From positions 1 to 42,617 of the forward strand of contig CAJGCK010000002.1 in assembly GCA_904501795.1 (NCBI GenBank): a stretch of DNA of 42,617 nt, given 5' to 3'. A model generated the notes under the pieces. It was not told where the DNA came from, made no database searches, and was given only the letters and a program-made list of their open reading frames with translations. Below are positions 1 to 7,198 of the stretch, in pieces. Source of the DNA: an uncultured Clostridia bacterium. Lineage in GTDB: Bacteria > Bacillota > Clostridia > Christensenellales > Borkfalkiaceae. The position numbers were made by a program, and so were the translations under genes. Positions within the stretch are counted from its first letter, which is position 1, and each line of letters starts with the position of its first letter.

Positions 1-23
1 ACCTTTCACGGCATAAAATTTAA

Positions 24-65
24 AATAAAAAAGCAAACATCTCCGAGGGTTCGGATTTGTTTGCT
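24..65 (-). terminator. Rho-independent terminator of tRNA-Ser
   Basis: Read on the minus strand, AGCAAACA pairs with TGTTTGCT, with an inner TCCGA/TCGGA stem, and a run of T follows (positions 23-31). It begins two bases after the encoded CCA of the tRNA, so the tRNA appears to be the last gene of its transcript. Confidence 0.8.
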
Positions 66-67
66 CT

Positions 68-156
68 TGGCGGAGAGTGAGGGATTCGAACCCCCGTGGG
101 CTTGCACCCAAACGGTTTTCAAGACCGCCTCGTTATGACCGCTTCGATAACTCTCC
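68..156 (-). tRNA. tRNA-Ser (anticodon UGA), CCA encoded
   Basis: The minus strand folds as a class II tRNA. The acceptor stem GGAGAGT pairs with ACTCTCC, followed by discriminator G and an encoded CCA (complement of 68-70). The T arm contains GGTTCGAATCC. A long variable arm is present, as expected for serine. The anticodon TGA is the complement of 119-121 and reads UCA and related serine codons. A terminator follows directly. No clear promoter is visible upstream. Confidence 0.95.
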
Positions 157-187
157 GTATTTTTTTATTTAGTTGTTGTTTGTTTTT

Positions 188-252
188 ATGAAAACCGTTC
201 CCAAACGGTTTGAATCTCCGCTATCGCTACGATTGCTTCGCCCAAGACCGCC
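188..252 (-). repeat. Partial copy of the tRNA-Ser anticodon arm with inserted sequence
   Basis: Two blocks of the neighbouring tRNA-Ser recur here in the same order: 107-118 reappears at 200-211, and 120-129 reappears at 243-252. In the tRNA the blocks are one base apart; here 31 bases separate them, including the small palindrome ATCGCTACGAT. The left block also sits in a hairpin (AAACCGTT/AACGGTTT type, about 191-211). I see no tRNA fold. It may be a tRNA-derived repeat or a remnant of a recombination site. Confidence 0.5.
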
Positions 253-265
253 AAGTTTTTTAATT

Positions 266-298
266 AAAAATATTGTGCCGAAACGTTTCAGCACAATA
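266..298 (-). terminator. Terminator downstream of the nrdR-dCMP deaminase transcript
   Basis: TATTGTGC (271-278) pairs with GCACAATA (291-298), and an inner GAAA/TTTC stem extends the helix. On the minus strand a T-run follows (complement of 266-270). It lies about 190 bases past the deaminase stop. The stretch 299-488 between them is AT-rich and I see no gene in it. Confidence 0.75.
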
Positions 299-488
299 TA
301 TTCTAACTTATTTTTTGTTTTTTGACAAGCAGATTTAACCTGTTTTTTAATTTAATTTCTATTTTTTTGCAAAATAGAAGCTATGAGCATTATTTCTACT
401 ACAAACTGATTGTTTTTATTCATTACAACAAACAATATTAGCGTTTTAAAATCGTTCCCTAAGCACCTATAATATCAATCTCTTAAAT

Positions 489-941
489 CTATAAATCCGA
501 AAATTTGATAATCTTAACGTCTGATTGCTTAAATAGTTCTAACGCAAAATCATCTGGGTAACCGTTTTTGTAAATTACTTTTTTTATTCCTGAATTTATT
601 ATCATCCTAGTACAAATAACGCAAGGTTGGTGGGTTACGTAAATAGTTGCACCTTCTAAACTAACGCCAAGTTTTGCTGCTTGAATAATTGCGTTTTGTT
701 CTGCGTGAACTGCATAGCAAACTTCTTGCATAGTTCCACTTGCAATATTCCTAACACGTCTTAGGCACTCTCCCCTTTCCGCGCAACTGTCAATTCCACC
801 AGGCGCGCCGTTATAACCGGTTGTTAAAATTCTTTTGTCTTTAACCACTACCGCGCCAACGTGACGATTTTCTTGATAGCAACTAGACCACTCTGCAACC
901 GTTTCAGCAAGATCCATAAATCTTTTATCCCATTTATCCAT
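489..941 (-). CDS. dCMP deaminase (ComEB family)
   Basis: A 150-residue zinc-dependent deaminase predicted to convert dCMP to dUMP, feeding thymidylate synthesis in the cytosol. The catalytic zinc site is visible as His79-Ala-Glu81 (HAE) and Pro106-Cys107-x-x-Cys110 (PCVIC). The N-terminal YNGAPGG and CAERGECLRR segments are typical of dCMP deaminases and separate it from cytidine deaminases. The ATG start lies 5 bases after the nrdR stop, and its SD (AAAAAGGAT) is within the end of nrdR, so the two are co-transcribed. Pairing with a ribonucleotide reductase repressor places it in deoxynucleotide supply. Confidence 0.92.
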   Translation of the reverse strand: MDKWDKRFMDLAETVAEWSSCYQENRHVGAVVVKDKRILTTGYNGAPGGIDSCAERGECLRRVRNIASGTMQEVCYAVHAEQNAIIQAAKLGVSLEGATIYVTHQPCVICTRMIINSGIKKVIYKNGYPDDFALELFKQSDVKIIKFSDL

Positions 942-946
942 AAAAT

Positions 947-1408
947 TTAATCCTTTTTATTCTTTACAATTGATTCAAGCTCCGCCAAAAAACTCGTAAC
1001 GTCAGTAAACGAACGATAAACGGAAGCAAATCTTATATACGCAACTTCGTCGATATTCTTTAGCCCCGCCATAACCATTTCGCCTAGTTCTTTACTACTG
1101 ATTTCTTGGGCTAGAGAATTATATATCTTCTTTTGAATATCTTCAACCAACTTGTCGATTTGAGAAATTGGAACAGGGCGTTTTTCACACGCTTTAATAA
1201 TGCCGTTTTTAAGTTTGTTTGAATCGAAAACTTGCCTTGCGCCACTTGATTTTACTACTAAAATCGGGGTGGTTTCCATAGTTTCATACGTTGTAAATCG
1301 TTTACCGCAATTCAAACATTCACGACGACGGCGTATTATCGTCCCTTCTTCAGCCGAACGAGAATCCACAACTTTGCTTTCGAGACATCCGCAATAAATA
1401 CATTTCAT
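947..1408 (-). CDS. nrdR: Transcriptional repressor NrdR
   Basis: A 153-residue regulator of ribonucleotide reductase genes. The N-terminal zinc ribbon has Cys3-x2-Cys6 and Cys31-x2-Cys34, with an RRRREC segment at about 26-31 typical of NrdR. Residues of about 49-139 form the ATP-cone that senses dATP/ATP. Length matches the family. It is first in a two-gene operon with dCMP deaminase and has an AAAGGTG SD. A promoter with an AT-rich palindrome resembling half of an NrdR box lies directly upstream, so autoregulation is possible. Confidence 0.96.
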   Translation of the reverse strand: MKCIYCGCLESKVVDSRSAEEGTIIRRRRECLNCGKRFTTYETMETTPILVVKSSGARQVFDSNKLKNGIIKACEKRPVPISQIDKLVEDIQKKIYNSLAQEISSKELGEMVMAGLKNIDEVAYIRFASVYRSFTDVTSFLAELESIVKNKKD

Positions 1409-1431
1409 CTTTTTGACACCTTTTTTCTTTT

Positions 1432-1461
1432 ATTATAACATATTTCACCTATATATAGCAA
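1432..1461 (-). promoter_or_regulatory. Promoter of nrdR with possible NrdR box
   Basis: On the minus strand the -35 is TTGCTA (1456-1461), with an 18-base spacer and -10 TATAAT (1432-1437). The palindrome CTATATATAG (1449-1458) overlaps the -35 and spacer and equals the centre of the NrdR-box consensus; the flanks match poorly. A second weaker TATATATA palindrome is centred 50 bp away (about 1496-1511). Confidence 0.55.
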
Positions 1462-1516
1462 GCTTATTTATAATTTTTCGTGTTTTGCGCAAAATATTGT
1501 ATATATAAGGTGTGTA

Positions 1517-1816
1517 ATGCCAGTTCTAATTTACGTTTTAATTATAACCTACGTTCTTGCTATCAATTTTTACGGCGTTCTTATGTTGCGTTTCCAAAAA
1601 AAAGAACGAGAAAATAACAACGAATACCTTTCAATCGGCGACGGCAAACTTTTTCTTGCCGGACTTCTTGGTGGGGCTATCGGCATTTTTGCATTTATGT
1701 TTATTTTTAAATACCGAACTAAAAGTTTATTTTTAATGATTATTATGCCACTGTTAATTGCAACAAATATTTACGTTGCAATTTTGATATTTAGCAACGG
1801 ACTTGGTTATTACTAA
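1517..1816 (+). CDS. Small membrane protein, DUF1294 family
   Basis: A 99-residue integral membrane protein. A first hydrophobic helix spans about residues 3-24. After a short charged loop (QKKEREN), the segment LLGGAIGIFAFMFIFKYRTK is the DUF1294 signature, and a last helix covers about 72-94. No biochemical function is known to me for the family. It is the only plus-strand gene in this neighbourhood, starts at an ATG with AAGGTG upstream, and its end overlaps the convergent nnr gene by four bases. Confidence 0.8.
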   Translation: MPVLIYVLIITYVLAINFYGVLMLRFQKKERENNNEYLSIGDGKLFLAGLLGGAIGIFAFMFIFKYRTKSLFLMIIMPLLIATNIYVAILIFSNGLGYY

Positions 1817-3258
1817 TTGTTTTTAATCTTTTTTACTGCCTTTGCCAAACAATTTATAACGTCGCTTGCAGTAACGGTATACTCGTTACTTTGCTCTTTA
1901 CAAGCAATCTCACCCGCCAAGCCAAATACGTAAGATGCGGACGCCACGTTTTTAACCGAATAACCAGACCTTGCAACTATGCCACTAATAACGCCACTTA
2001 GTACGTCACCGCTACCAGCTTTTGCGAGTGCTGAACATCCTGTCGTATTGATGTAAGTTTCTTCGCCGTCGGTAATAACGCTAACGGCGTTTTTTAATAC
2101 CAAAGTTACGCCGTAATTTTTGGCAAATTTTTGGGCAAGCGATACTTGTTCGCAAACAATTAAACTTTTATTTTTATTTATTAATCGAGAAAACTCGGCA
2201 ACGTGTGGTGTTAATATAACGTTACATTTTTTGTTCTTTAATATCTCTACGCCATATTTAGAAAGGGCGTTAAGTCCGTAGGCATCTATTAATAAATTTC
2301 CATTATAGTTCTCAAGTAAAAACTTAATTATTTTATAAACGTTTTTACTATTCCCCATGCCCATTCCAAGAGCGATAGTTTGATAATTACAAATCTTTTC
2401 TAGCGCCTTTTTATCAAAAGCAACTATTCCGCGTATATCCTTGTAAGGCGACAAAGTACATTCGGGGTTTAGCCCTATATATCCTTTTAGTAAACTTTTT
2501 GGAACGGTTAAATTAGCGTATCCAACACCCGTTTTAAGTGCGGTTAGTGCGTTAAGCGACAATAGTACGCTCCCCGTAAAATTAACGCTACCACCAAAAA
2601 TACAAACTTTACCGAAATTGCCTTTATTGACGTTTCTTTTTCGGCTTTCAAAAAGTGGCGCAACGTCCTTATCTTCTAGCTTAAATATAAAACGTTCATC
2701 CCAAATACTTATACCTATATCTTTGACTATTAGTTCACCAACGTGGTCGATGCCGTCGTTTATAAAATGCCCTATTTTATAGTCCTGGATTGCAATAGTT
2801 AAATTTGCTTTAACACACTTTGGATAATGCATACCATTATTACCATTTAGCCCGCTTGGTATATCACACGAGACCACGTAAGCATTACTTTTGTTAATCT
2901 TTTCAACCGCAAGCAAGTCTTCGTCCTTTAACTCTCTATTTAAGCCTGTACCGAACAAACAATCAACTACGATATCAAATTTATTATCAAAAACGTTAAA
3001 ATTCTTTTCTTTTATTGAAAAAATTTTAACCGAAAAGCCGTGTCTTAATCTCAAGTGCCTTGCAACGACCTTTCCGTCTTTACCGTTGTTACCTTTCCCT
3101 AAGCAAACCAGAACTCTACCGCCCTTAAATCTTAAAAAAATTTCCTCAGCGACTGCAAGACCGGCGCGTTCAATCAACTCGTTTTCTTCAATTTTAAGCG
3201 TTTCTATTGAATATCTATCCGCCTCACGCATTTGCTCTACGGTTAAAACTCGTTCCAT
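1813..3258 (-). CDS. nnr: Bifunctional NAD(P)H-hydrate epimerase / ADP-dependent dehydratase
   Basis: A 481-residue nicotinamide nucleotide repair enzyme. The N-terminal YjeF_N half (about 1-200) should epimerise damaged R-NAD(P)HX; it shows VCLGKGNNGKDG (51-62), VDCLFGTG and the CDIPSGLNG loop. The C-terminal ribokinase-like half (about 210-478) should dehydrate S-NAD(P)HX using ADP; it shows GNFGKVCIFGG, LGMGMGN, ILTPHVAEF and the nucleotide-binding AGSGDVLSG (414-422, with Asp418). The usual GNNGGDG of the epimerase is GNNGKDG here, a change at a normally conserved glycine. The start ATG overlaps the recX stop (TAATG), with AAGGAG upstream. Confidence 0.95.
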   Translation of the reverse strand: MERVLTVEQMREADRYSIETLKIEENELIERAGLAVAEEIFLRFKGGRVLVCLGKGNNGKDGKVVARHLRLRHGFSVKIFSIKEKNFNVFDNKFDIVVDCLFGTGLNRELKDEDLLAVEKINKSNAYVVSCDIPSGLNGNNGMHYPKCVKANLTIAIQDYKIGHFINDGIDHVGELIVKDIGISIWDERFIFKLEDKDVAPLFESRKRNVNKGNFGKVCIFGGSVNFTGSVLLSLNALTALKTGVGYANLTVPKSLLKGYIGLNPECTLSPYKDIRGIVAFDKKALEKICNYQTIALGMGMGNSKNVYKIIKFLLENYNGNLLIDAYGLNALSKYGVEILKNKKCNVILTPHVAEFSRLINKNKSLIVCEQVSLAQKFAKNYGVTLVLKNAVSVITDGEETYINTTGCSALAKAGSGDVLSGVISGIVARSGYSVKNVASASYVFGLAGEIACKEQSNEYTVTASDVINCLAKAVKKIKNN

Positions 3259-3866
3259 TACTGCTCCTTAAAATAATTTATCGCACTTTCGGCTTGCTCG
3301 TATGAAAAACCTTTACCTACTAAATATTTGTAGGTTTTTGAAAGATTTTCTCTAGTTAACTCTTTGTTTCTTAAATGTTTTTTTGCTAAATTTATCGCCC
3401 CGTCCGTCTCGTCTACTTCAACTTGTGAATAGGCGCAAGCTATTATATCTTTACTTACACCTTTCATCATAAGTTTGTATTCTATCATGCGCTTGCCTTG
3501 CGTTCTTGAATTCGCTTCTATGAATTTTTTAGAGTAAGACAGGTCGTCTATTAGCGAGTATTCTATAAGTTTATCTATAACTTCGCGAACAACTATATAT
3601 TCAAAACCTTTTTTAGTTAAATATTCTTTAATTTCTTTTTTCGTTTTTAAGTATTTTGAAAGATATTTTATCGCAAGATTTTTTGCCTTTTCTATCTCTG
3701 ATTTAAGTATAATATCTTTAACGTCTTTCTTGCTAACTTCATTCCCGACTTTTAGCCTTAACAAAATAACCTGTTCTAACGACAAAGAAAAGGCATAGTT
3801 ATCGTCTAAAAAAACGTTACAATATTCTTTATTTTTTTCTTGGACCGAAATTTTGGTTATAATCAA
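3258..3866 (-). CDS. recX: Regulatory protein RecX
   Basis: A 202-residue, charged, mostly helical protein of the RecX family, which binds RecA filaments and modulates strand exchange. The family core is visible in LSKYLKTKKEIKEYLTKKGF and EVIDKLIEYSLIDDLSYSKKF, followed by the repeat RMIEYKLMMKGVSKDII. The start is TTG, overlapping the yigZ stop (TTGA), with AGGTGA seven bases upstream. Its own stop overlaps the nnr ATG, so translation is probably coupled along yigZ-recX-nnr. Confidence 0.88.
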   Translation of the reverse strand: MIITKISVQEKNKEYCNVFLDDNYAFSLSLEQVILLRLKVGNEVSKKDVKDIILKSEIEKAKNLAIKYLSKYLKTKKEIKEYLTKKGFEYIVVREVIDKLIEYSLIDDLSYSKKFIEANSRTQGKRMIEYKLMMKGVSKDIIACAYSQVEVDETDGAINLAKKHLRNKELTRENLSKTYKYLVGKGFSYEQAESAINYFKEQ

Positions 3867-4501
3867 TTTTTTTCACCTACGCTAAAAAAGTCTTCACCGA
3901 GTACTTCGTGAGATATTTTCCCCTTGAAAACGTCTGCTAAAATCTCAACAAATTTGTTATAAAACGGCTTAGAAATAGCAACTTTTATATCAATTTTATC
4001 ATTAAACTCCGTTTTGACTATCGATACGTTAGAATCTTGGGCTATAGATAATATCTTTGAATACCCGTCGTATTCAACGCTAAAAGATAATATCAAGCAT
4101 TTTTCATAAGCAATAATATTATCGCTAGTTATAGTTTCGCTTACTGATGAAGAGTACGCCCTAACGAGCCCACCCGCACCTAATTTAATACCGCCAAAAT
4201 ACCTAGTAACAACCGCGCAAACGTTAGTTAATCCCTTGTTTTTTAAGGCTTCTAGCATAGGTAGACCCGCTGTGCCTTGGGGTTCACCATCATCAGAAAA
4301 TTTTTGTTTTAATTCAGGTGTTGAAATATGGTATGCATAACAATTGTGCGTAGCAAAAGGATGCAAGGCTTTTATTTCGTTAACAAACTCTTTCGCTTGT
4401 TCTTCAGTATCAACGCTTTTTATCTTGCATATAAATTTAGAACGCTCTATAACGATGGTCTTTTCCACCTGATTTTTTATCGTTAAATATTTTTCTTGCA
4501 T
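3863..4501 (-). CDS. yigZ: YigZ/IMPACT family protein
   Basis: A 212-residue member of the UPF0029/IMPACT family. The conserved core is clear: SDDGEPQGTAGLPML followed by VVTRYFGGIKLGAGGLVRAYS, with a C-terminal DUF1949-type ferredoxin-like domain from about residue 137. The function in bacteria is not firmly established; homologues relate to translation control. No good SD precedes the ATG; instead a 12-bp perfect hairpin (4513-4540) ends about ten bases upstream, after the end of rhaB. Confidence 0.9.
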   Translation of the reverse strand: MQEKYLTIKNQVEKTIVIERSKFICKIKSVDTEEQAKEFVNEIKALHPFATHNCYAYHISTPELKQKFSDDGEPQGTAGLPMLEALKNKGLTNVCAVVTRYFGGIKLGAGGLVRAYSSSVSETITSDNIIAYEKCLILSFSVEYDGYSKILSIAQDSNVSIVKTEFNDKIDIKVAISKPFYNKFVEILADVFKGKISHEVLGEDFFSVGEKN

Positions 4502-4512
4502 TTTTATTTTTT

Positions 4513-4540
4513 TAAGCCGTTGCCAAACGGCAACGGCTTA
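4513..4540 (-). repeat. Perfect 12-bp hairpin between rhaB and yigZ
   Basis: TAAGCCGTTGCC (4513-4524), loop of four, then GGCAACGGCTTA (4529-4540). In the minus transcript it lies after the rhaB stop and ends about ten bases before the yigZ ATG. It is followed by A residues, not T, so it is not an intrinsic terminator. It could stabilise an RNA end or affect yigZ initiation. Confidence 0.7.
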
Positions 4541-4544
4541 ACGT

Positions 4545-5942
4545 TTAACAATTTATTTCTTTTATTTCAAACGACTTCTTTATTAGACGTTTTCCCTCTG
4601 ATAGCGATTTAATTTCACCTGTCGAAAGCATTTGCGACAACAAGTTACCCGTTGCAGTTGCCTCTACCGGACCGGTAACCACCTTTCTCTTAGACCATTG
4701 TGCAGTTAACTTATTTAATAGCACGTTTTGACAGCCACCACCAACGATATTTATTTCACTAAATTTTTCACCAGTTATTTCTTCAATTCCTTCAAAAGTT
4801 TCAGCATAACACTTCGCAAGGCTTTGGTATATACAAAGCGCTATCTCGCCCGCTGTTTCCGGAACTTTTTGGTTGGTTTTTTTGCAATATTCTTTTATTG
4901 CGGTTATCATACTCTTTGGCGCAAAGAAGGATAAATCGTTTACGTCAACTATACTATCAAAACCCTTAACTTCACTAGCAAGGTTTGCAAAGTCAACGAA
5001 ACTGTATTTATCGTCAAACTCTTTTTTGGTGCATTGAATCATCCAAAGTCCCATAATGTTCTTTAAAAATCTAACGCTCTTGTTATATCCGCCTTCGTTA
5101 GTAAAGCTTGCTTCTTTTGCTTGTTTAGAAGTGTTTTCTTTTTGAGTTTCAATGCCAACTAACGACCAAGTACCACTTGATATGTACAAAGGCATACCTT
5201 CGGTAGGAACTGCCATAACCGCACTTGCAGTATCGTGTGTTGCAGGAAGAATAACTTTCGCATTGAAACCTACCGCTTGTTGAATTTCGGGTTTCAAATC
5301 TCCAACGACTGTCGACGGCAAACATAAAGGCTTAAACAAGTCTTCGTTATAACCTAATTTTTTAATACAATCATAGTCCCAATCACGAGTTTTTGCGTTT
5401 AATAAGCCCGTGGTTGAAGCGTTAGTATATTCGTTTTTCTTAATTCCCGTTAATAAATAATGGAAGTAATCGGGAACCATCAAAAAAGTTTTTGCCTTTG
5501 CTAGTTTACCCGACTTTTTATCGCAATATAGTTGATAAACCGTGTTGAAAACTTGTTTTTGAACGCCCGTTCTTTCGTACATAACGTCTTCAGGGATTAT
5601 TTCATGAACTTCGTCCATAACCGCTTGCGTTCTAGTATCCCTATAACAATAGATACCGTCAATCAAATTATCGTTTTCATCTAATAACGCGTAGTCAACA
5701 CCCCAAGTATCTATACCGATGCTTGTTGGAATTTTGCCTAATTCGGCACACTTTTTAAGACCTGCTATTATACTTTCAAACAAGTGCTTATCGTCCCAAA
5801 AAATACCGCCGTCTTTTTGAATGCCACCGTTCTTAAAACGATATATCTCTTCAAGTTTCATAACTCCGTCTTCAACGTAGCCTAAAATGTGTCTACCACT
5901 TGAAGCGCCGATGTCTATTGCTAAATAATATTTATCAACCAT
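4545..5942 (-). CDS. rhaB: Rhamnulokinase
   Basis: A 465-residue FGGY-family sugar kinase predicted to phosphorylate L-rhamnulose. The phosphate-binding start AIDIGASSGR (8-17), the GIDTWGVDYALLD segment (76-88) and DYFHYLLTG are typical of RhaB rather than glycerol or xylulose kinases. The catalytic aspartate is probably Asp237 in THDTASAV. The ATP site is in SGTWSLVG and the C-terminal NIVGGGCQN. No rhamnose isomerase, aldolase or transporter is nearby. It is the first gene of an operon with yigZ, recX and nnr, has an AGGAGATG SD, and is driven by a consensus promoter. A related ketose as substrate cannot be excluded. Confidence 0.9.
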   Translation of the reverse strand: MVDKYYLAIDIGASSGRHILGYVEDGVMKLEEIYRFKNGGIQKDGGIFWDDKHLFESIIAGLKKCAELGKIPTSIGIDTWGVDYALLDENDNLIDGIYCYRDTRTQAVMDEVHEIIPEDVMYERTGVQKQVFNTVYQLYCDKKSGKLAKAKTFLMVPDYFHYLLTGIKKNEYTNASTTGLLNAKTRDWDYDCIKKLGYNEDLFKPLCLPSTVVGDLKPEIQQAVGFNAKVILPATHDTASAVMAVPTEGMPLYISSGTWSLVGIETQKENTSKQAKEASFTNEGGYNKSVRFLKNIMGLWMIQCTKKEFDDKYSFVDFANLASEVKGFDSIVDVNDLSFFAPKSMITAIKEYCKKTNQKVPETAGEIALCIYQSLAKCYAETFEGIEEITGEKFSEINIVGGGCQNVLLNKLTAQWSKRKVVTGPVEATATGNLLSQMLSTGEIKSLSEGKRLIKKSFEIKEINC

Positions 5943-5980
5943 TTTTCATCTCCTAAAAAATAAATATTGCCGTATTTTTA

Positions 5981-6009
5981 ATTATACAGTGTATTACTTT
6001 TTTTGTCAA
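5981..6009 (-). promoter_or_regulatory. Consensus promoter of rhaB
   Basis: On the minus strand, -35 TTGACA (6004-6009), a 17-base spacer and -10 TATAAT (5981-5986): an exact match to the housekeeping sigma consensus. The start of transcription would be near 5974, about 32 bases before the rhaB ATG. I see no obvious operator. The interval 6010-6083 to minE holds no strong terminator. Confidence 0.85.
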
Positions 6010-6083
6010 TGAAAATGTAAAATTTAGTTAAGCAAACTCGAACTTTTTAACTTTAGTTTTCAATGGTTATACGCTGTGTTTTT

Positions 6084-6323
6084 TTATTGTTCGTTAGGCA
6101 AAAACGAAACGCTTTTTATTCTTAGAGCAGTGGCGCAAACCGTTATGTTTATCGCTTCGTTTTCTCTACGTATTTCTATACTAGGAAGATTTTTTAGTTC
6201 AAAAAAATCGCTAAGTAAATTTGTCAAATCGTTCAAAATTAACGTATGAAATCCTTCGTTTATAGACAGTCTATCGTTTTCAATTATGCCCTTAATTCTT
6301 GATACTTCTAAGCTGTTTTTCAT
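6084..6323 (-). CDS. minE: Cell division topological specificity factor MinE
   Basis: A 79-residue protein with the MinE layout. A short N-terminal segment is followed by RIKGIIENDRLSI, matching the MinD-contacting region, then a topological-specificity domain with ILNDLTNLLSDFF and a beta strand INITVCATALRI. It stimulates MinD ATPase and drives oscillation on the membrane. Its start overlaps the minD stop by four bases (ATGA). Sequence similarity is modest, but position and length support the call. No minC is in the window. Confidence 0.8.
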   Translation of the reverse strand: MKNSLEVSRIKGIIENDRLSINEGFHTLILNDLTNLLSDFFELKNLPSIEIRRENEAINITVCATALRIKSVSFLPNEQ

Positions 6324-7108
6324 ACTGATTTTCTCAAACTCCTTCTAATACTACCTAAAAAGCCACTGTACCGACTAGAAACGTTAAATATTTTTTTACT
6401 GCCGTTAACGATATTCTCCGCTAATAATTTATACGCCAGATACGACTGCGTATTTTTAGGAAGTTTATTACCACTAGACAAAAAAACGCTATCTTCTTCG
6501 GGAAGCACGCCTATCAAATCAGTTTTTAATAGGCTTTCAACGTCGGCGGGGCTCATCATTTTTTCGGCAACGATTAAATCCCCCCTTGCTCGATTAATAA
6601 CGATATTAGTTTGGTCTAATTTGTAACTTTTTAATATCGAAATGACCTTGTCGGCGTCTCTTAAACTCGTTGCGTTTGGGGTGATTACTACTATTGCGCT
6701 ATCCGCACAAGATACTGCTCTATGAAACCCTAAGTCTATCCCCGCAGGGCAGTCTAATAAAACGTAGTCAAACACGGGCGATAAACTTTCAATAATTAAC
6801 TTGACGTTTTGCCCCGTAACGTTATAGTCGCCTTGAAAAGAATTGCTTGGCAAAACGAACAGGTTTTTTCTAAATCTATCTTCAACTAACGCTTGCTTTA
6901 TTCTGCACCTTCCGTCTAAAACGTCAAAGATGTCGTACACTACTCTATTTTCTACGCCCATTACGACGTCTAAATTATTAAGACCAAAATCAATATCTAC
7001 AAGAACGACCCTTTTGCCAAGTTTTGCAAGTGCTTTACCCAAATTTGCGGTCAAAGTGGTTTTTCCAACACCGCCTTTTCCCGAAGTTATACCGATTTTT
7101 CTAGCCAT
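6320..7108 (-). CDS. minD: Septum site-determining protein MinD
   Basis: A 262-residue ParA/MinD ATPase that binds the membrane with ATP to place division or polarity proteins. Deviant Walker A GKGGVGKTT lies at 10-18, VDIDFGLNN at about 37-45, and LLDCPAGID is the Walker B region. The C-terminal SGFLGSIRRSLRKSV is the amphipathic membrane-targeting helix. The reading frame is open 20 codons further upstream, but I start at the ATG at 7108 because AAGGAG precedes it and the preceding terminator (7143-7183) lies inside the longer version. minE follows with a 4-base overlap. minC, the usual partner, is absent here. Confidence 0.93.
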   Translation of the reverse strand: MARKIGITSGKGGVGKTTLTANLGKALAKLGKRVVLVDIDFGLNNLDVVMGVENRVVYDIFDVLDGRCRIKQALVEDRFRKNLFVLPSNSFQGDYNVTGQNVKLIIESLSPVFDYVLLDCPAGIDLGFHRAVSCADSAIVVITPNATSLRDADKVISILKSYKLDQTNIVINRARGDLIVAEKMMSPADVESLLKTDLIGVLPEEDSVFLSSGNKLPKNTQSYLAYKLLAENIVNGSKKIFNVSSRYSGFLGSIRRSLRKSV

Positions 7109-7142
7109 TTTATCTCCTTTTTTTTGATTATAATAAAAAAAC

Positions 7143-7183
7143 ACCGCACGTTTTGACTTTCTTTTCAAAAACGTGCGGTTTTA
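7143..7183 (-). terminator. Terminator between the mreB-like gene and minD
   Basis: On the minus strand ACCGCACGTTTT pairs with AAAACGTGCGGT around a loop of about 13 bases, and a T-run follows immediately. It sits just past the mreB-like stop and supports the internal start chosen for minD. Confidence 0.85.
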
Positions 7184-7198
7184 TGTCGTTTGCCGTTT

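Noticed and set aside
2891..3271. Plus-strand 126-codon frame opposite nnr
   Set aside because: It is the complement shadow of a well supported gene, with low-complexity Ser/Leu/Pro content.
4513..4540. Hairpin as rho-independent terminator of rhaB
   Set aside because: In the minus transcript it is followed by A residues and on the plus strand by no T-run.
7109..7168. N-terminal extension of MinD
   Set aside because: It lies over a terminator hairpin, while an AAGGAG site precedes the internal ATG at 7108.
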